Below are positions 53,361-63,006 of a stretch of DNA of 64,000 nt, one piece after another. Every line of letters starts with the position of its first letter. Position 1 is the first letter of the stretch. The notes under the pieces are model-generated. The model did no database searches and was not told the DNA's origin. It saw only the letters and a list, made by a program, of their open reading frames with translations. The position numbers and the translations under genes are program-made. Origin of the DNA: Campylobacter showae (GTDB lineage Bacteria; Campylobacterota; Campylobacteria; Campylobacterales; Campylobacteraceae); NCBI RefSeq assembly GCF_004803815.1, contig NZ_CP012544.1, forward strand, positions 1,798,001 through 1,862,000, read 5' to 3'.

Positions 53361-54752
53361 ATGCAAAATTCACAAATAGTAACTAGATTTGCCCCCTCTC
53401 CGACCGGATATCTACACATCGGCGGTCTTAGGACGGCGCTTTATAACTACTTATATGCTAGAGCAAACGGCGGCAAATTTCTGCTACGCATCGAAGATAC
53501 CGACCTAAAACGCAACTCCGAGGAAGCCACGCAAGCGATAAAAGAAGCCTTTGCCTGGTGCGGGCTAGATCACGACGGCGAGGTGACGTATCAGTCGCGT
53601 AGATTCGACGTATATAAAGAGTATGTACAAAAGCTGCTAGCCGAGGGCAAAGCCTATAAATGCTACATGAGCAAAGACGAGCTAGACGCTTTGCGCGCCG
53701 AGCAAGAAGCGAGAAAAGAGAGGCCCAAATACGATAATCGCTACCGCGAATTTACCGGTACTCCGCCTGCGGGAGTCGAGCCCGTCATCCGCATCAAAGC
53801 GCCTCTAAGCGGCGAGATCGTGATCGACGACGGCATCAAAGGCGAGGTCAAATTTAGAGTCGAGGATATCCTGGATGATTTCATCATCGCGCGCTCCGAC
53901 GGTACTCCGACGTATAACTTCACAGTCGTGATAGACGATGCGCTAATGGGCGTAACCGACGTCATCCGCGGCGACGATCATCTATCAAATACCCCAAAAC
54001 AAATCGTACTCTACGATGCACTGGGCTTTAAGGCGCCGAAATTTTATCACGTCGCGATGATAAACGGCGAGGACGGTAGCAAACTAAGCAAACGCCACGG
54101 CGCGACCGACGTGATGGAGTATAAACGAATGGGTTATCTGCCTGAGGCTCTTTTAAATTTCCTCGTGCGCCTAGGCTGGAGCCACGGAAACGACGAAATT
54201 TTCTGCATGGACGATATGCTAAAGTACTTTGATCCGCACGATATAAACAAAAGCTCAAGCACCTATAACGCAAGCAAGCTAGAGTGGCTAAATGCCCACT
54301 ATATCAAGACTCTGCCGTACGACAGGCTGGCAAAAGAGATGCTTGAATTTGAGATAGATTTTAAAGCGATGCCAAAGGGCGAGGTGCTGTTAAATTCATT
54401 GCGCGAGCGCTCAAAAACGCTAGTTGAAATGAGCCAGAGCGCAAGAACGATAATAAACGCTCCAAGCGCATACGACGAGAAAGCCTACGCTAAATTTATC
54501 ACGCCCGAAAGTAAGGAAAATTTGGCTAAATTTGCCGAAATTTTAGGCGAAAATTTAGACGCCAAAGGCTACGAGGAGATGACGGGTAAATTTTTAGAAG
54601 CAAACGGCTTAAAGCTAAAAGACCTAGCTCAGGCGCTTCGCGTCGCGCTAACTGGAAATAGCGTAAGCCCGGGGATATTTGAGGTGCTCGAAGTTTTGGG
54701 CGCGGACGAGACGAAAAAACGAATAAGAAATATTTTAAAGGAGAACAAATGA
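53361..54752 (+). CDS. gltX: Glutamyl-tRNA synthetase
   Basis: The 463-residue class I synthetase has the HIGH-type motif as [20 protein letters not shown] (residues 12-31) and the KMSKS-type motif as KLSKRHGA near 237. The rest follows the GluRS pattern, with [30 protein letters not shown]. Campylobacters have two such enzymes, one of which charges tRNA-Gln for later transamidation; which one this is cannot be decided here. It overlaps the malic enzyme gene by four bases. Confidence 0.94.
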   Translation: MQNSQIVTRFAPSPTGYLHIGGLRTALYNYLYARANGGKFLLRIEDTDLKRNSEEATQAIKEAFAWCGLDHDGEVTYQSRRFDVYKEYVQKLLAEGKAYKCYMSKDELDALRAEQEARKERPKYDNRYREFTGTPPAGVEPVIRIKAPLSGEIVIDDGIKGEVKFRVEDILDDFIIARSDGTPTYNFTVVIDDALMGVTDVIRGDDHLSNTPKQIVLYDALGFKAPKFYHVAMINGEDGSKLSKRHGATDVMEYKRMGYLPEALLNFLVRLGWSHGNDEIFCMDDMLKYFDPHDINKSSSTYNASKLEWLNAHYIKTLPYDRLAKEMLEFEIDFKAMPKGEVLLNSLRERSKTLVEMSQSARTIINAPSAYDEKAYAKFITPESKENLAKFAEILGENLDAKGYEEMTGKFLEANGLKLKDLAQALRVALTGNSVSPGIFEVLEVLGADETKKRIRNILKENK

Positions 54753-56002
54753 CACACGTAACTAACGAAGAGGCGCTCGCGTATCACGAGGGCGGCAAGA
54801 TAGAGATAAAAGTAAAAACCCCATGCGCGACGGCTAGAGACCTATCTATGGCCTACACGCCGGGCGTTGCGGTACCTTGTAAAGAGATCGAGGCCGACAA
54901 CGAGCTAGCCTACAAATACACCAACAAGGCAAATTTAGTAGCCGTCATCACCGACGGTACGGCCGTGCTTGGTCTAGGCGACATCGGTGCGGTAGCGGGC
55001 AAACCCGTGATGGAGGGCAAGGCTGTTTTGTTTAAAAAATTTGCAAACGTAGACGCCTTTGACATCGAGCTAGACGAGCACGATCCTGATAAGATCGTAG
55101 AGATCTGCAAAGCGCTCTCTCCAACTTTCGGCGGTATAAATTTAGAAGATATCCGCGCTCCAAAGTGTTTTGAGATCGAGCGCAAACTACAAGAAGCAGT
55201 CGATATCCCGGTCATGCACGACGACCAGCACGGCACGGCGATGATAACAAGCGCGGGCATAATAAACGCGATGGAGATTTCAGGCAAAGATATCTCTAAA
55301 ATCAAAATCGTAGTTAGCGGCGCGGGCGCGGCAGGCATCGCATGCGCGAAGATGTATAAAGCGCTTGGCGCAAAACACATCGTGATGGTAGACAGTAAAG
55401 GCGTGATCCACAAAGGCCGCACCGATCTAACCCCGGAAAAGCTAGAATTTGCCCTAGAAACCGCAGATAGAACGCTAGCTGACGCGATGAAGGGCGCGGA
55501 TATGTTCCTAGGCCTATCAAAACCCGGCGTCGTGACTAAGGAAATGGTCGCGTCTATGAACGACGAGCCGATCATCTTTGCTCTTGCTAACCCGACTCCG
55601 GAAATCTTCCCCGAAGACGTCGCTAGCGTGCGAAACGACGTGATGATGGGAACCGGCCGCAGCGACTATCCAAACCAGGTAAATAACGTTCTTGGCTTTC
55701 CGTTTATATTCCGCGGAGCGCTTGACGTCAGAGCTAAAAAAATCACCGAAAATATGAAAATGGCTGCGGCGCGCGCGCTTGCAAATTTAGCTAAAGAGCC
55801 CGTGCCTGCGGAGGTTTGCGCGGCGTTTGGCGTAAAAGAGCTAAAATTCGGCAAAGACTACATCATACCAAAACCGTTTGACAATCGCGTGCTTTTAGCC
55901 GTGGCTCCTGCCGTAGCGCAGGCTGCGGTCGACGACGGCGTAGCTAGAGTGAAGGATTTTGACGTAAAAGCCTATACCGAAAAGCTAGCGAAAGGTCTGT
56001 AA
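54749..56002 (+). CDS. NAD(P)-dependent malic enzyme
   Basis: The 417-residue enzyme decarboxylates malate to pyruvate. It has [66 protein letters not shown], and the NAD-binding [16 protein letters not shown] near 186. The short length marks the bacterial type without a phosphotransacetylase domain. It sits between gltX and upp as in C. jejuni, with the ATG overlapping the gltX stop. Confidence 0.94.
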   Translation: MTHVTNEEALAYHEGGKIEIKVKTPCATARDLSMAYTPGVAVPCKEIEADNELAYKYTNKANLVAVITDGTAVLGLGDIGAVAGKPVMEGKAVLFKKFANVDAFDIELDEHDPDKIVEICKALSPTFGGINLEDIRAPKCFEIERKLQEAVDIPVMHDDQHGTAMITSAGIINAMEISGKDISKIKIVVSGAGAAGIACAKMYKALGAKHIVMVDSKGVIHKGRTDLTPEKLEFALETADRTLADAMKGADMFLGLSKPGVVTKEMVASMNDEPIIFALANPTPEIFPEDVASVRNDVMMGTGRSDYPNQVNNVLGFPFIFRGALDVRAKKITENMKMAAARALANLAKEPVPAEVCAAFGVKELKFGKDYIIPKPFDNRVLLAVAPAVAQAAVDDGVARVKDFDVKAYTEKLAKGL

Positions 56003-56629
56003 ATGAAAAACGTCAGGCTCATCTCACACCCGCTCATCGAGCACAAACTAGCGATTTTAAGGGATAAAAACACCGAGCCGTTTCAGTTTAGGATGCTCGT
56101 GGACGAGATCAGCCACCTGATGATATTTGAGGCGACTAGGGATCTGGCGCTGCGCGACGTGAGCGTGCAGACTCCGGTCGCCCAGGCTCAGGCCAAAAAG
56201 CTCGCGACAAAGGTGATGATTTGCCCTATTTTGCGAGCGGCACTGGGTATGCTTGATAGCGTATTTACGATTATTCCAGACGCAAGCGTCGGCTTTTTGG
56301 GCTTTCAGCGAAACGAAAAAACTGCGGAGGCGGAGTTTTTCTACGCTAAACTGCCTCGCGACGCCAAAAACCGCCTAGCCATCATCATCGATCCGATGTT
56401 TGCTACCGGCGGTACGGCTATCGACGCGGTTAAATTTTTACGCGAAAACGGTATAAAGCAGATCAAATTTATCTCCATCATCGCCGCCCCCGAGGGGCTA
56501 AAGCGCTTTAGCGAGGTTTACCCGGACGTCGAGGTCTATACGGCTGCGATCGACGAGCGACTAAACGAGAAAAACTATATCGTGCCGGGGCTTGGCGACG
56601 CTGGCGATAGGGTGTTTAATACGCTTTAA
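56003..56629 (+). CDS. upp: Uracil phosphoribosyltransferase
   Basis: This enzyme makes UMP from uracil and PRPP. The 208-residue protein has LISHPLIEHKLAILRD at the start, ILRAALGMLDSV, the PRPP loop IIIDPMFATGGTAIDAV and the C-terminal PGLGDAGDRVFNTL. The ATG directly follows the malic enzyme stop. It is a useful comparison for the C-terminal domain of the fusion protein at 12676-14475. Confidence 0.95.
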   Translation: MKNVRLISHPLIEHKLAILRDKNTEPFQFRMLVDEISHLMIFEATRDLALRDVSVQTPVAQAQAKKLATKVMICPILRAALGMLDSVFTIIPDASVGFLGFQRNEKTAEAEFFYAKLPRDAKNRLAIIIDPMFATGGTAIDAVKFLRENGIKQIKFISIIAAPEGLKRFSEVYPDVEVYTAAIDERLNEKNYIVPGLGDAGDRVFNTL

Positions 56630-56849
56630 ATTTGACGAACTAGGACGGCAAATTTAGCTTTTTACCGTAAATTTGACCGAATTTGACTGCGATCTATGCG
56701 GTTAAATTCGGTTTTTGTCTAGTCAAATTTAGCGTAAATTTACTCTAGTCTTTACGGCGCGACATTATCAAATTTGGATTTAGTCCGTAAAATTTGACGG
56801 CAAATTTAACGCCGAAGCAAGCGCTTCAAATTTATTCCAAAGGTCTTTT

Positions 56850-57383
56850 TTGAACAAACAACTACTTAGAAACGTCATCTTACCGCTAGCTGTTTTGCTG
56901 CTCGCGGCGTTGTTTAAATTTATTATCCCAGATAGCAGCTCAACCCCACCAAAGCAAAATCAGCCGCAAAGCGAGTTTAGAGGAAACGACGCAAGTAAAA
57001 ACGTAGCTACCGCGCCTTCCGCAAACGTCGTAAAAGACGGCATCTACACCTCAAAAGACGAGGTTGCGGCGTATATTTATAAATTCGGCGAGCTGCCGCG
57101 AAATTTCATCACCAAAAAAGATGCGATCGCGCTCGGATGGGACGCTAAAAGCGGCAATCTATGGCAGGTCACAGACAAAAAAAGCATCGGCGGCGACCGC
57201 TTTTCAAACAGAGAAAAAAAACTGCCCGAGGCTAGCGGGCGCAAGTGGTTTGAGTGCGATATCGGATACCGCGGAGGACGACGTGGAGCCGAGCGTATCG
57301 TGTTTTCTAGCGACGGGCTGATCTACTACACGCCCGATCATTATGAGAACTTTTATCTACTTTTTGATCGGAGACAGCAGTGA
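56850..57383 (+). CDS. Barnase-like guanyl-specific ribonuclease with N-terminal anchor
   Basis: Residues 65-172 match barnase closely. The catalytic Glu (WFECD, E135), Arg (AERIVFSS, R149) and His (PDHYENF, H164) are conserved, as are LPRNFITKKDAIALGW and KSIGGDRFSNREKKLPE. The first 27 residues include a hydrophobic segment (VILPLAVLLLAALFKFIIP) that acts as a signal or anchor, followed by a Pro/Gln/Ser linker. The enzyme cleaves RNA after G and would be lethal in the cytoplasm without inhibitor. The start is a TTG with AAAGG before it. The next gene encodes barstar and overlaps by four bases. Confidence 0.92.
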   Translation: MNKQLLRNVILPLAVLLLAALFKFIIPDSSSTPPKQNQPQSEFRGNDASKNVATAPSANVVKDGIYTSKDEVAAYIYKFGELPRNFITKKDAIALGWDAKSGNLWQVTDKKSIGGDRFSNREKKLPEASGRKWFECDIGYRGGRRGAERIVFSSDGLIYYTPDHYENFYLLFDRRQQ

Positions 57384-57646
57384 AAACCATAACTCTAAAC
57401 GGCACTAAAATGCGCGAGAAAACAGCGGCCTTTGAGTATCTAGTGCGAAAATTCGGCCTTGACTTAGATGTGAAAAACCTCGACGCGCTCTACGACGCTC
57501 TTGGCGAGATAAACAAACCAACGCAGATAAATCTAAAAAACCGCGCCGCTCTTAGCGCACTTGGCGACTATGCAGACGATCTAATCGCCGTTTTTACCGA
57601 TCTAGCGGAGGAAAACGAGCGCGTACAATTTGAGATTTTGTCTTGA
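57380..57646 (+). CDS. Barstar-like inhibitor of the barnase-type ribonuclease
   Basis: The 88-residue protein has the barstar fold pattern, with NLDALYDALGE at positions 33-43. D35 and D39 are equivalent to the acidic residues with which barstar plugs the barnase active site. The ATG overlaps the ribonuclease stop by four bases (ATGA), giving tightly coupled synthesis of toxin and immunity protein. Confidence 0.9.
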   Translation: MKTITLNGTKMREKTAAFEYLVRKFGLDLDVKNLDALYDALGEINKPTQINLKNRAALSALGDYADDLIAVFTDLAEENERVQFEILS

Positions 57647-58769
57647 TTTGGTTGCCGCTCGTGATACCGCAGCTGTGGATAAAATTTGATTTTAAACTCG
57701 TTTTTGTCCCTCAAGTAAAATCACCAAAAAATTAATCCGAATTTTATCGTCTAAAATTCGGCTTCAAACCCAAAAATTAGAGCTAAATTTTTGATAACTA
57801 ACGCGACTTTAAAAGCCATATCTAACGCCACCGCACACATTACCTTATCCGTTTGATGAGGAGATTTTGCCACGAAGGGCTGCGTGGATCTTATGCTCGG
57901 ATGCTCTGCTGAGCCGACCCGCAGCCAATACCAAACCGTTACGCGGTGCGATAAAAATAGCCAAAGAGAGAAAACCGTCGCCTAATGCTGATAAAATCAT
58001 CTAGCGCGAACTTCGTCGCACCTTGTGTGCGCAGAAATACTGCGTGCATACAGAAAGCTCTTTAGGCAAGCGCGTGACGCTACACGGTTTAACAGTTAAG
58101 AAATCGGTATTTCAGCTGACTATATTGGCATAGCAGGCGCGCAAATGACCATGATGCAAAAAAGCGTGACAAAGTACAGAGAAAATCAAAACGCGAGGCT
58201 AAATTTAAAAATGCGCCTTGGTTTAGACAAAAAGTCGCTAATTTTTATAGACCAAAATAGAAAGCCGGCACTGTTTTCGTCGAGCAACAAGCAAAGTGCA
58301 AGGGCTTTTTGGGAGCGAAATTTACACTTGGTAACCCAAGCCCGCATAACATCATAGCGTAGCGAATTTTAAAATATATATATCCGACGAATTCGATTTT
58401 AAATTTACATTATTTTCAACCACGAAAAACTTATCCGCATTATTTTCTTGCCAAATTCCTTACTCGCCTAAAATCCAAAATACATTTCAAAAATCGACCA
58501 TTTATGTAAATTTAAATATCGCAAGCAAAGACGCAAGATTTGCGGTTTAGGTGCGCCAATTTAAAAGATACTACCGCAAGCGCGGCAAATAAAACTTACG
58601 GACAAGTTTTAAAATGACACAAAAGACAAATACCGCGGCTACTAATAAAATCACTTGTCAAAAAGCTTTGAGTAAAATTTTATCGCCATAGTAATAAATT
58701 TAAAGTTAGATCGCCTTGCTTACGGCCGATTAAAAGCTGCAAGCAAGGCAAAAACGCCGCGCCGCAAAT
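57647..58769. other. 1.1-kb region without a recognised gene
   Basis: This stretch follows the barstar gene and precedes the convergent accC. A 70-codon frame at 58145-58357 (plus strand, rich in Lys, Arg and Ser) has no ribosome site or family match, and I do not call it. The DNA is of mixed composition with no repeats of the two intergenic families. It may be decayed acquired DNA that came with the toxin pair; this is a guess. A GC-rich hairpin (58760-58778) with five A residues beside it could terminate accC. Confidence 0.5.
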
Positions 58770-60101
58770 TTAGCGGCGGGATAGGTAGTTAGTATCGTAG
58801 TTGTTGTCGATAAAGTCTTGATTCTCCATCATCGCGATGTGAAAATCGCGCGTGGTCTTGATGCCGCCGATGATGAGCTGCTCGAGCGTCACCTTCATCT
58901 TGTGGATGGCTCTATTTCTATCGGTGTCCCAGACGATGAGTTTGCCGATCATACTGTCGTAGTACGGCGGGATCGAGTAGTCCTGATAGATGTGGCTATC
59001 CATGCGCACGTTTCGGCCGCCGGGGCAGACGTATTTTGTTATCTTGCCTGGACTTGGCGTAAACGTATTTGGATCCTCGGCCGTGATGCGGCACTCGATG
59101 GCGTGGCCTTTTAGCGTGATGCTCTCTTGCGGCGGTAGCGCCTCGCCCTGGGCTACTTTTATCATTAGCTCGATGATGTCTAGGCCGCTCACCATCTCGC
59201 TCACGCAGTGCTCGACTTGCAGGCGCGTGTTCATCTCGATGAAGTAAAAATCCAAATTTTTATCGACTAAAAACTCAAACGTTCCCGCACCCTCGTAACC
59301 GATAGCTTTTGCCGCTTTTATCGCGGTTTCGTGTAGCCTCTCTCGCGTCGCTTCGTCTAGTAGTATTGCAGGGCTTTCTTCGATCAGTTTTTGGTGGCGA
59401 CGCTGCATAGAGCAGTCGCGCTCGCCGATATGCAGGACGTTGCCGTGGCTGTCGCCGATGATCTGAACCTCGATGTGGCGCGGGTTTAGGATGTATTTTT
59501 CCATGTACATCGTTCCGTCGCCAAACGCGCTCATCGCCTCGCTCTCGGCCGACCAAAACGCCTTTTCGATATCCTCTTCGCGCTCGACCACGCGCATGCC
59601 GCGTCCGCCGCCGCCGGCTGCTGCTTTTAGGATGACCGGATAGCCGATTTTTTTAGCTAGCTCTTTGGCCGCTTTGGTGTCGGCTACCGCGCCGTCAGAG
59701 CCAGGGATCACGGGAACGCCCGCGCGCTGCATCACTTGCTTTGCTTTGCTTTTATCGCTCATCAGCGCCATCGCGGCCACGCTAGGACCGATAAATTTTA
59801 GCTTGTGGTGCGAGCAAATTTCGACGAAATTTTGATTTTCGCTTAAAAATCCGTAGCCCGGAAATATCGCGTCGGCTTCGCTGATCTCGGCCGCGCTGAT
59901 TATGGCCGGGATATTTAGGTAGCTGTCGCTTGAGCGCTCCTTGCCGATGCAGATCGCCACGTCGGCGTATTTGACGTAGAGCGCGTCTTTATCGGCCGTG
60001 GAGTAGACCACGACGGCTTCTTTGCCCATTTCCTTTATCGTTCGCAAGGCTCGCAGCGCGATTTCGCCGCGATTTGCGATTAAAATTCTTTTTATTTCCA
60101 T
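58770..60101 (-). CDS. accC: Biotin carboxylase subunit of acetyl-CoA carboxylase
   Basis: AccC carboxylates the biotin on AccB with bicarbonate and ATP. The 443-residue protein has RILIANRGEIALRALRT, the ATP-grasp glycine loop KAAAGGGGRGMRVV, RDCSMQRRHQKLIEE and FIEMNTRLQVEHCVSE with the catalytic region intact. The ATG at 60101 shares a base with the accB stop (TGATG). The set is conserved with Cj1290/Cj1291. Confidence 0.95.
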   Translation of the reverse strand: MEIKRILIANRGEIALRALRTIKEMGKEAVVVYSTADKDALYVKYADVAICIGKERSSDSYLNIPAIISAAEISEADAIFPGYGFLSENQNFVEICSHHKLKFIGPSVAAMALMSDKSKAKQVMQRAGVPVIPGSDGAVADTKAAKELAKKIGYPVILKAAAGGGGRGMRVVEREEDIEKAFWSAESEAMSAFGDGTMYMEKYILNPRHIEVQIIGDSHGNVLHIGERDCSMQRRHQKLIEESPAILLDEATRERLHETAIKAAKAIGYEGAGTFEFLVDKNLDFYFIEMNTRLQVEHCVSEMVSGLDIIELMIKVAQGEALPPQESITLKGHAIECRITAEDPNTFTPSPGKITKYVCPGGRNVRMDSHIYQDYSIPPYYDSMIGKLIVWDTDRNRAIHKMKVTLEQLIIGGIKTTRDFHIAMMENQDFIDNNYDTNYLSRR

Positions 60102-60553
60102 CAAATTTTCTCCACGCCAAATAGCGGCAAGCCAAACTCGACCGGCTGGCCGTCGGAAACGAGTAGCTCGGTGATCTGACAGTCAAATTCGGCCTCGATC
60201 TCGTTCATTATCTTCATAGCTTCTATGATGCCCACGACGTCGCCTTTTCTCACGCGTTGACCTACTTTGACAAACGGCGCCGCGCCAGGGCTTGGAGCAG
60301 CGTAGAAAGTACCGACCATAGGCGATTTTATGCTGTCTTTTGGAGAATTAGCAGGAGCTTTGACCTCCGAGCTTACCACGACGTTTACCGGAGTCGGAGT
60401 CGGGACGGGAGCCTGGATGACGGGCTTTGGCAGCTCGCAGCAGTCGGCGAATTTTTCAAGCTCGACCTCAAAATCCCCGCTTTTTATCTTTATGCGGTTC
60501 ATATCCATGTCGTTAAAAAACTCGATCAGCTCTTTTATGTCTTCTTTTTTCAT
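60101..60553 (-). CDS. accB: Biotin carboxyl carrier protein AccB
   Basis: The 150-residue protein has an N-terminal helical region, a Pro/Ala/Val-rich linker (ITAPVPTPTPVNVVV-like) and a biotinyl domain with MVGTFYAAPSPGAAPFVKVG and the biotinylation site IEAMKIMNEIEAEF. AGGAGAAAT precedes the ATG at 60553; an upstream start at 60583 lacks a ribosome site. Confidence 0.94.
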   Translation of the reverse strand: MKKEDIKELIEFFNDMDMNRIKIKSGDFEVELEKFADCCELPKPVIQAPVPTPTPVNVVVSSEVKAPANSPKDSIKSPMVGTFYAAPSPGAAPFVKVGQRVRKGDVVGIIEAMKIMNEIEAEFDCQITELLVSDGQPVEFGLPLFGVEKI

Positions 60554-60709
60554 AGAAATTTCTCCTAAATAGTTAAAGTTCAAAACTTCTTATTGTAGCA
60601 AAAAAATAATGAATTTATACTCGCAAAGCCGTATTTTGTTTTACACTCGGGGTAAATTTAGGGCGCTCTCGGCTTTACGCGTTTAAAATAGCGAATTTGC
60701 GATGTTAGT

Positions 60710-61369
60710 CTATTTTTTAGCACGCTCGAGAAAATTTATAAACCCAAAAAGCACCAAGCTAAGCACGACCAAAATCACGCTTAAAACGAGCGCGCGACCG
60801 TTTTCGCCGTCGTAAACTGCGTTATAAATCGCTAGCGAAACGGTGTCGGTTTTGCCTACGATGTTGCCGCCTAGCATCAGCGTGATGCCAACCTCGCCAA
60901 GACCGCGAGCTAGAGCCAAAACGAGCGCCGAAACGACGCTTTTAAAGACGTTTGGGATAAGGATAAAAGCAGCTATCTCAAAGCGATTTTTGCCTAGGCT
61001 TTGACCCGCTTCGATTAGGCTTTTGGGTAGGCTTTCAAGCGCGCTTTGAACGGGCTTTACAAACAGCGGCAAGCCCGCTAAAAACGAAGCGATAACAAGC
61101 GCCGAAAAGCTAAAAACAATCTGTAAATTTAACGCCTTGCCGATCACGCCGTTTCGCCCCAAGACGTAAAGCAGCAAAAATCCCGTAGCAATCGGCGGAA
61201 AAATGAGCGGAAACATCACGGCCGCTTCCAAAACAGCCTTAAATCTGCCGCGGTAAAACGCCAAAAAATAAGCCGCGCCAAGCCCTAAAAATAGAAGCAG
61301 TACAAAAGTAACGGCAAGCGTTTTGGCGCTTAAAAGTAGCGGATGGACGAGCCAGGCGAGTTCGTGCAA
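60710..61369 (-). CDS. modB: Molybdate-type ABC permease ModB
   Basis: The 219-residue permease has about five membrane helices and the conserved loop SLPKSLIEAGQSLGKNRFEIAAFILIPN (EAA motif) that contacts the ATPase. ARGLGEVGITLMLGGN is typical of ModB. The start appears to be a TTG with AAGGA before it. A modC ATPase gene is not adjacent, downstream lies accB, so the ATPase must come from elsewhere. Tungstate is an alternative substrate. Confidence 0.82.
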   Translation of the reverse strand: MHELAWLVHPLLLSAKTLAVTFVLLLFLGLGAAYFLAFYRGRFKAVLEAAVMFPLIFPPIATGFLLLYVLGRNGVIGKALNLQIVFSFSALVIASFLAGLPLFVKPVQSALESLPKSLIEAGQSLGKNRFEIAAFILIPNVFKSVVSALVLALARGLGEVGITLMLGGNIVGKTDTVSLAIYNAVYDGENGRALVLSVILVVLSLVLFGFINFLERAKK

Positions 61370-61544
61370 ATTTTTCCTTTTTTCGTTAAATTTTACTTTT
61401 CGTTTGAGTTAAATTTAGCGAGTAAATTTTAGCATTTTTATTAAATTTGACATCAAATTTGAGCGGTAAAAATCGCCAAATTTCGCTCCCGTAAAGCAGA
61501 AATTTGACGGTAAATTTAACCAAACTAAAAGTCCTCAATTTAAA

Positions 61545-62246
61545 TTATTTTAGCCCAAATTTAGCGAAAATTTCCTTTGAGCGAGAAGTTTTTATCTCGT
61601 CTATAAATTTAGCGCACGCCTCGCTACCTTCGCACGCCGGAAGTTTGGCCGCCGAGATGAAAACCGGGCTATAAAGCGCCTCGTCGATATATATCACGCT
61701 ACCAAACTCGCCCTCTCTAGCCACAGCCTCGGTTGAGTTGATAAAGCCAGCGTCCACTTCGCCGTTCGTGACGTAGGCGACTACTTGCGGTACGCCCGCG
61801 ACCGGTAGCATCTTAGGCGCTAGATCGGCCTCAAGCCCCGAGTTTTTCAAAAACTCGGTAGTTCTAACGCCATAGATCGCTTTTTTGGCGTCTGGCATCG
61901 CGATTTTAGATAGATTTTTTAGCTCAGAGACGTCTTTTATCTGCTTGCCTTTTGGAGTTACCAGCACCAAAGCGCCCTTGCCGATGCGCTCATAGGCCTT
62001 TATGTCAAGGTCGGTTTTTTTCAAAAATGCCTCGTCGCCCACGATCGCGGCCATCTTGCCCTCTTTTGCCTGGATGGTTATCTGGCCCAAATTTGCAAAC
62101 GCGCCCTCAATCTGCACGCCGTCTTTTTTGAGATTTTCTATCACTTCAGTGACCGGTTTTTTGTATCCGCCGCCAGCTCCTACGAGCAAATTTTCGCTGC
62201 CAAAGGCAACCGCGGCCGCGATAGAAATAAGTAATAATTTTTTCAT
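61545..62246 (-). CDS. ModA-like oxyanion-binding protein
   Basis: The 233-residue protein has a signal peptide (KKLLLISIAAAVAFGS) and a two-lobe binding fold, with LLVGAGGGYKKPVTEVIENLKK, AIYGVRTTEFLKNSGL and VVAYVTNGEVDAGFINSTEAV, like ModA/WtpA proteins. The ligand is probably molybdate or tungstate, given modB next and molybdoenzyme genes nearby. I took the ATG at 62246, after AAAGGAG, rather than an upstream start at 62294. An operator-like inverted repeat spans its promoter. Confidence 0.78.
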   Translation of the reverse strand: MKKLLLISIAAAVAFGSENLLVGAGGGYKKPVTEVIENLKKDGVQIEGAFANLGQITIQAKEGKMAAIVGDEAFLKKTDLDIKAYERIGKGALVLVTPKGKQIKDVSELKNLSKIAMPDAKKAIYGVRTTEFLKNSGLEADLAPKMLPVAGVPQVVAYVTNGEVDAGFINSTEAVAREGEFGSVIYIDEALYSPVFISAAKLPACEGSEACAKFIDEIKTSRSKEIFAKFGLK

Positions 62247-62264
62247 AAAATTCTCCTTTGAAAT

Positions 62265-62312
62265 AAAATTTATCAATTTTATGAAATATATCATTATACA
62301 TTGATAAATTTT
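62265..62312 (-). promoter_or_regulatory. 13-bp inverted repeat around the modA promoter
   Basis: AAAATTTATCAAT (62265-62277) and its exact complement ATTGATAAATTTT (62300-62312) flank a TATAAT -10 box (minus strand, 62293-62298). The position fits an operator, for instance for a ModE-type regulator, though the sequence differs from the E. coli ModE site. Confidence 0.6.
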
Positions 62313-62355
62313 GCTATTTTCGGAGGTTTTTTAAAAAAATATAGATAAGGATATT

Positions 62356-63006
62356 TTATATCGACTCTAGTCCGTTTTTTGTTAGGCGGTACATTATGCT
62401 CGCTACGTCGCTTATAAATTCTTTGTCGTGAGAGACGATTATCTGCGTGACGTCGAGGGATTTTAAGATAGCGGCTATCCTTCTTTGCATATCCGCATCA
62501 AGCGCGGTCGTAGGCTCGTCAAGTAGCAAAATTTTAGGCTCGGCCACCAGTATCCCAGCTAGTGCGACGAGCTTTTTCTCGCCTCCGGAGAGGTTAAACA
62601 CTATCTCGTCTTTTAGATGCCAAATTTCAAGCTCGCGTAAAATTTTCTCGGCTTTTGCCCCGGCCGGCTCTTTGTCCTCGCCGCGGCTAAGTAGCGAAAA
62701 CATCACGTCATCAAGTACGCTAGGGCAGATGAAGCAATCATTGCTTTCTTGAAAAAGGTAGCCTACGTCGCGGCGAAACGGCTTGTACTCGTCTAAATTT
62801 GAAATTTTATGGTGAAAAAGCTCGATATAGCCCAAAGGGGGCGCTTTAAGCCCGGCCATTATCTCAAGCAACGTGCTTTTACCGCAGCCGTTTGGGCCTA
62901 TGAGCGCGATTTTGTCCTTGTGCGTCGCGTTTAAATTTAGATTTTCAAATAGCGTTCTTTCGCCTATTTTTGCGCAGACGTTTTTTAGGCTTATCGTGCA
63001 GCTCAT
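62356..63006 (-). CDS. ECF-type nickel/cobalt transporter ATPase (CbiO/NikO)
   Basis: The 216-residue ATPase has Walker A GPNGCGKST, signature LSGGEKKLVALAGILVAEP, Walker B ILLLDEPTTALD and switch IVSHDKE. The pattern fits CbiO/NikO. Its ATG overlaps the CbiQ-like gene stop by four bases. Nickel is the likelier metal because hydrogenase and urease-like enzymes use it in this group; that is inference. Confidence 0.88.
   Translation of the reverse strand: MSCTISLKNVCAKIGERTLFENLNLNATHKDKIALIGPNGCGKSTLLEIMAGLKAPPLGYIELFHHKISNLDEYKPFRRDVGYLFQESNDCFICPSVLDDVMFSLLSRGEDKEPAGAKAEKILRELEIWHLKDEIVFNLSGGEKKLVALAGILVAEPKILLLDEPTTALDADMQRRIAAILKSLDVTQIIVSHDKEFISDVASIMYRLTKNGLESI

Noticed and set aside
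54910-55575. 221-codon minus-strand frame opposite malic enzyme
   Set aside because: It is an antisense frame of a strongly conserved gene, with no ribosome site.
58145-58357. 70-codon plus-strand frame
   Set aside because: No ribosome binding site, no family match and no coupling to neighbours; kept only as a remark in the gap entry.
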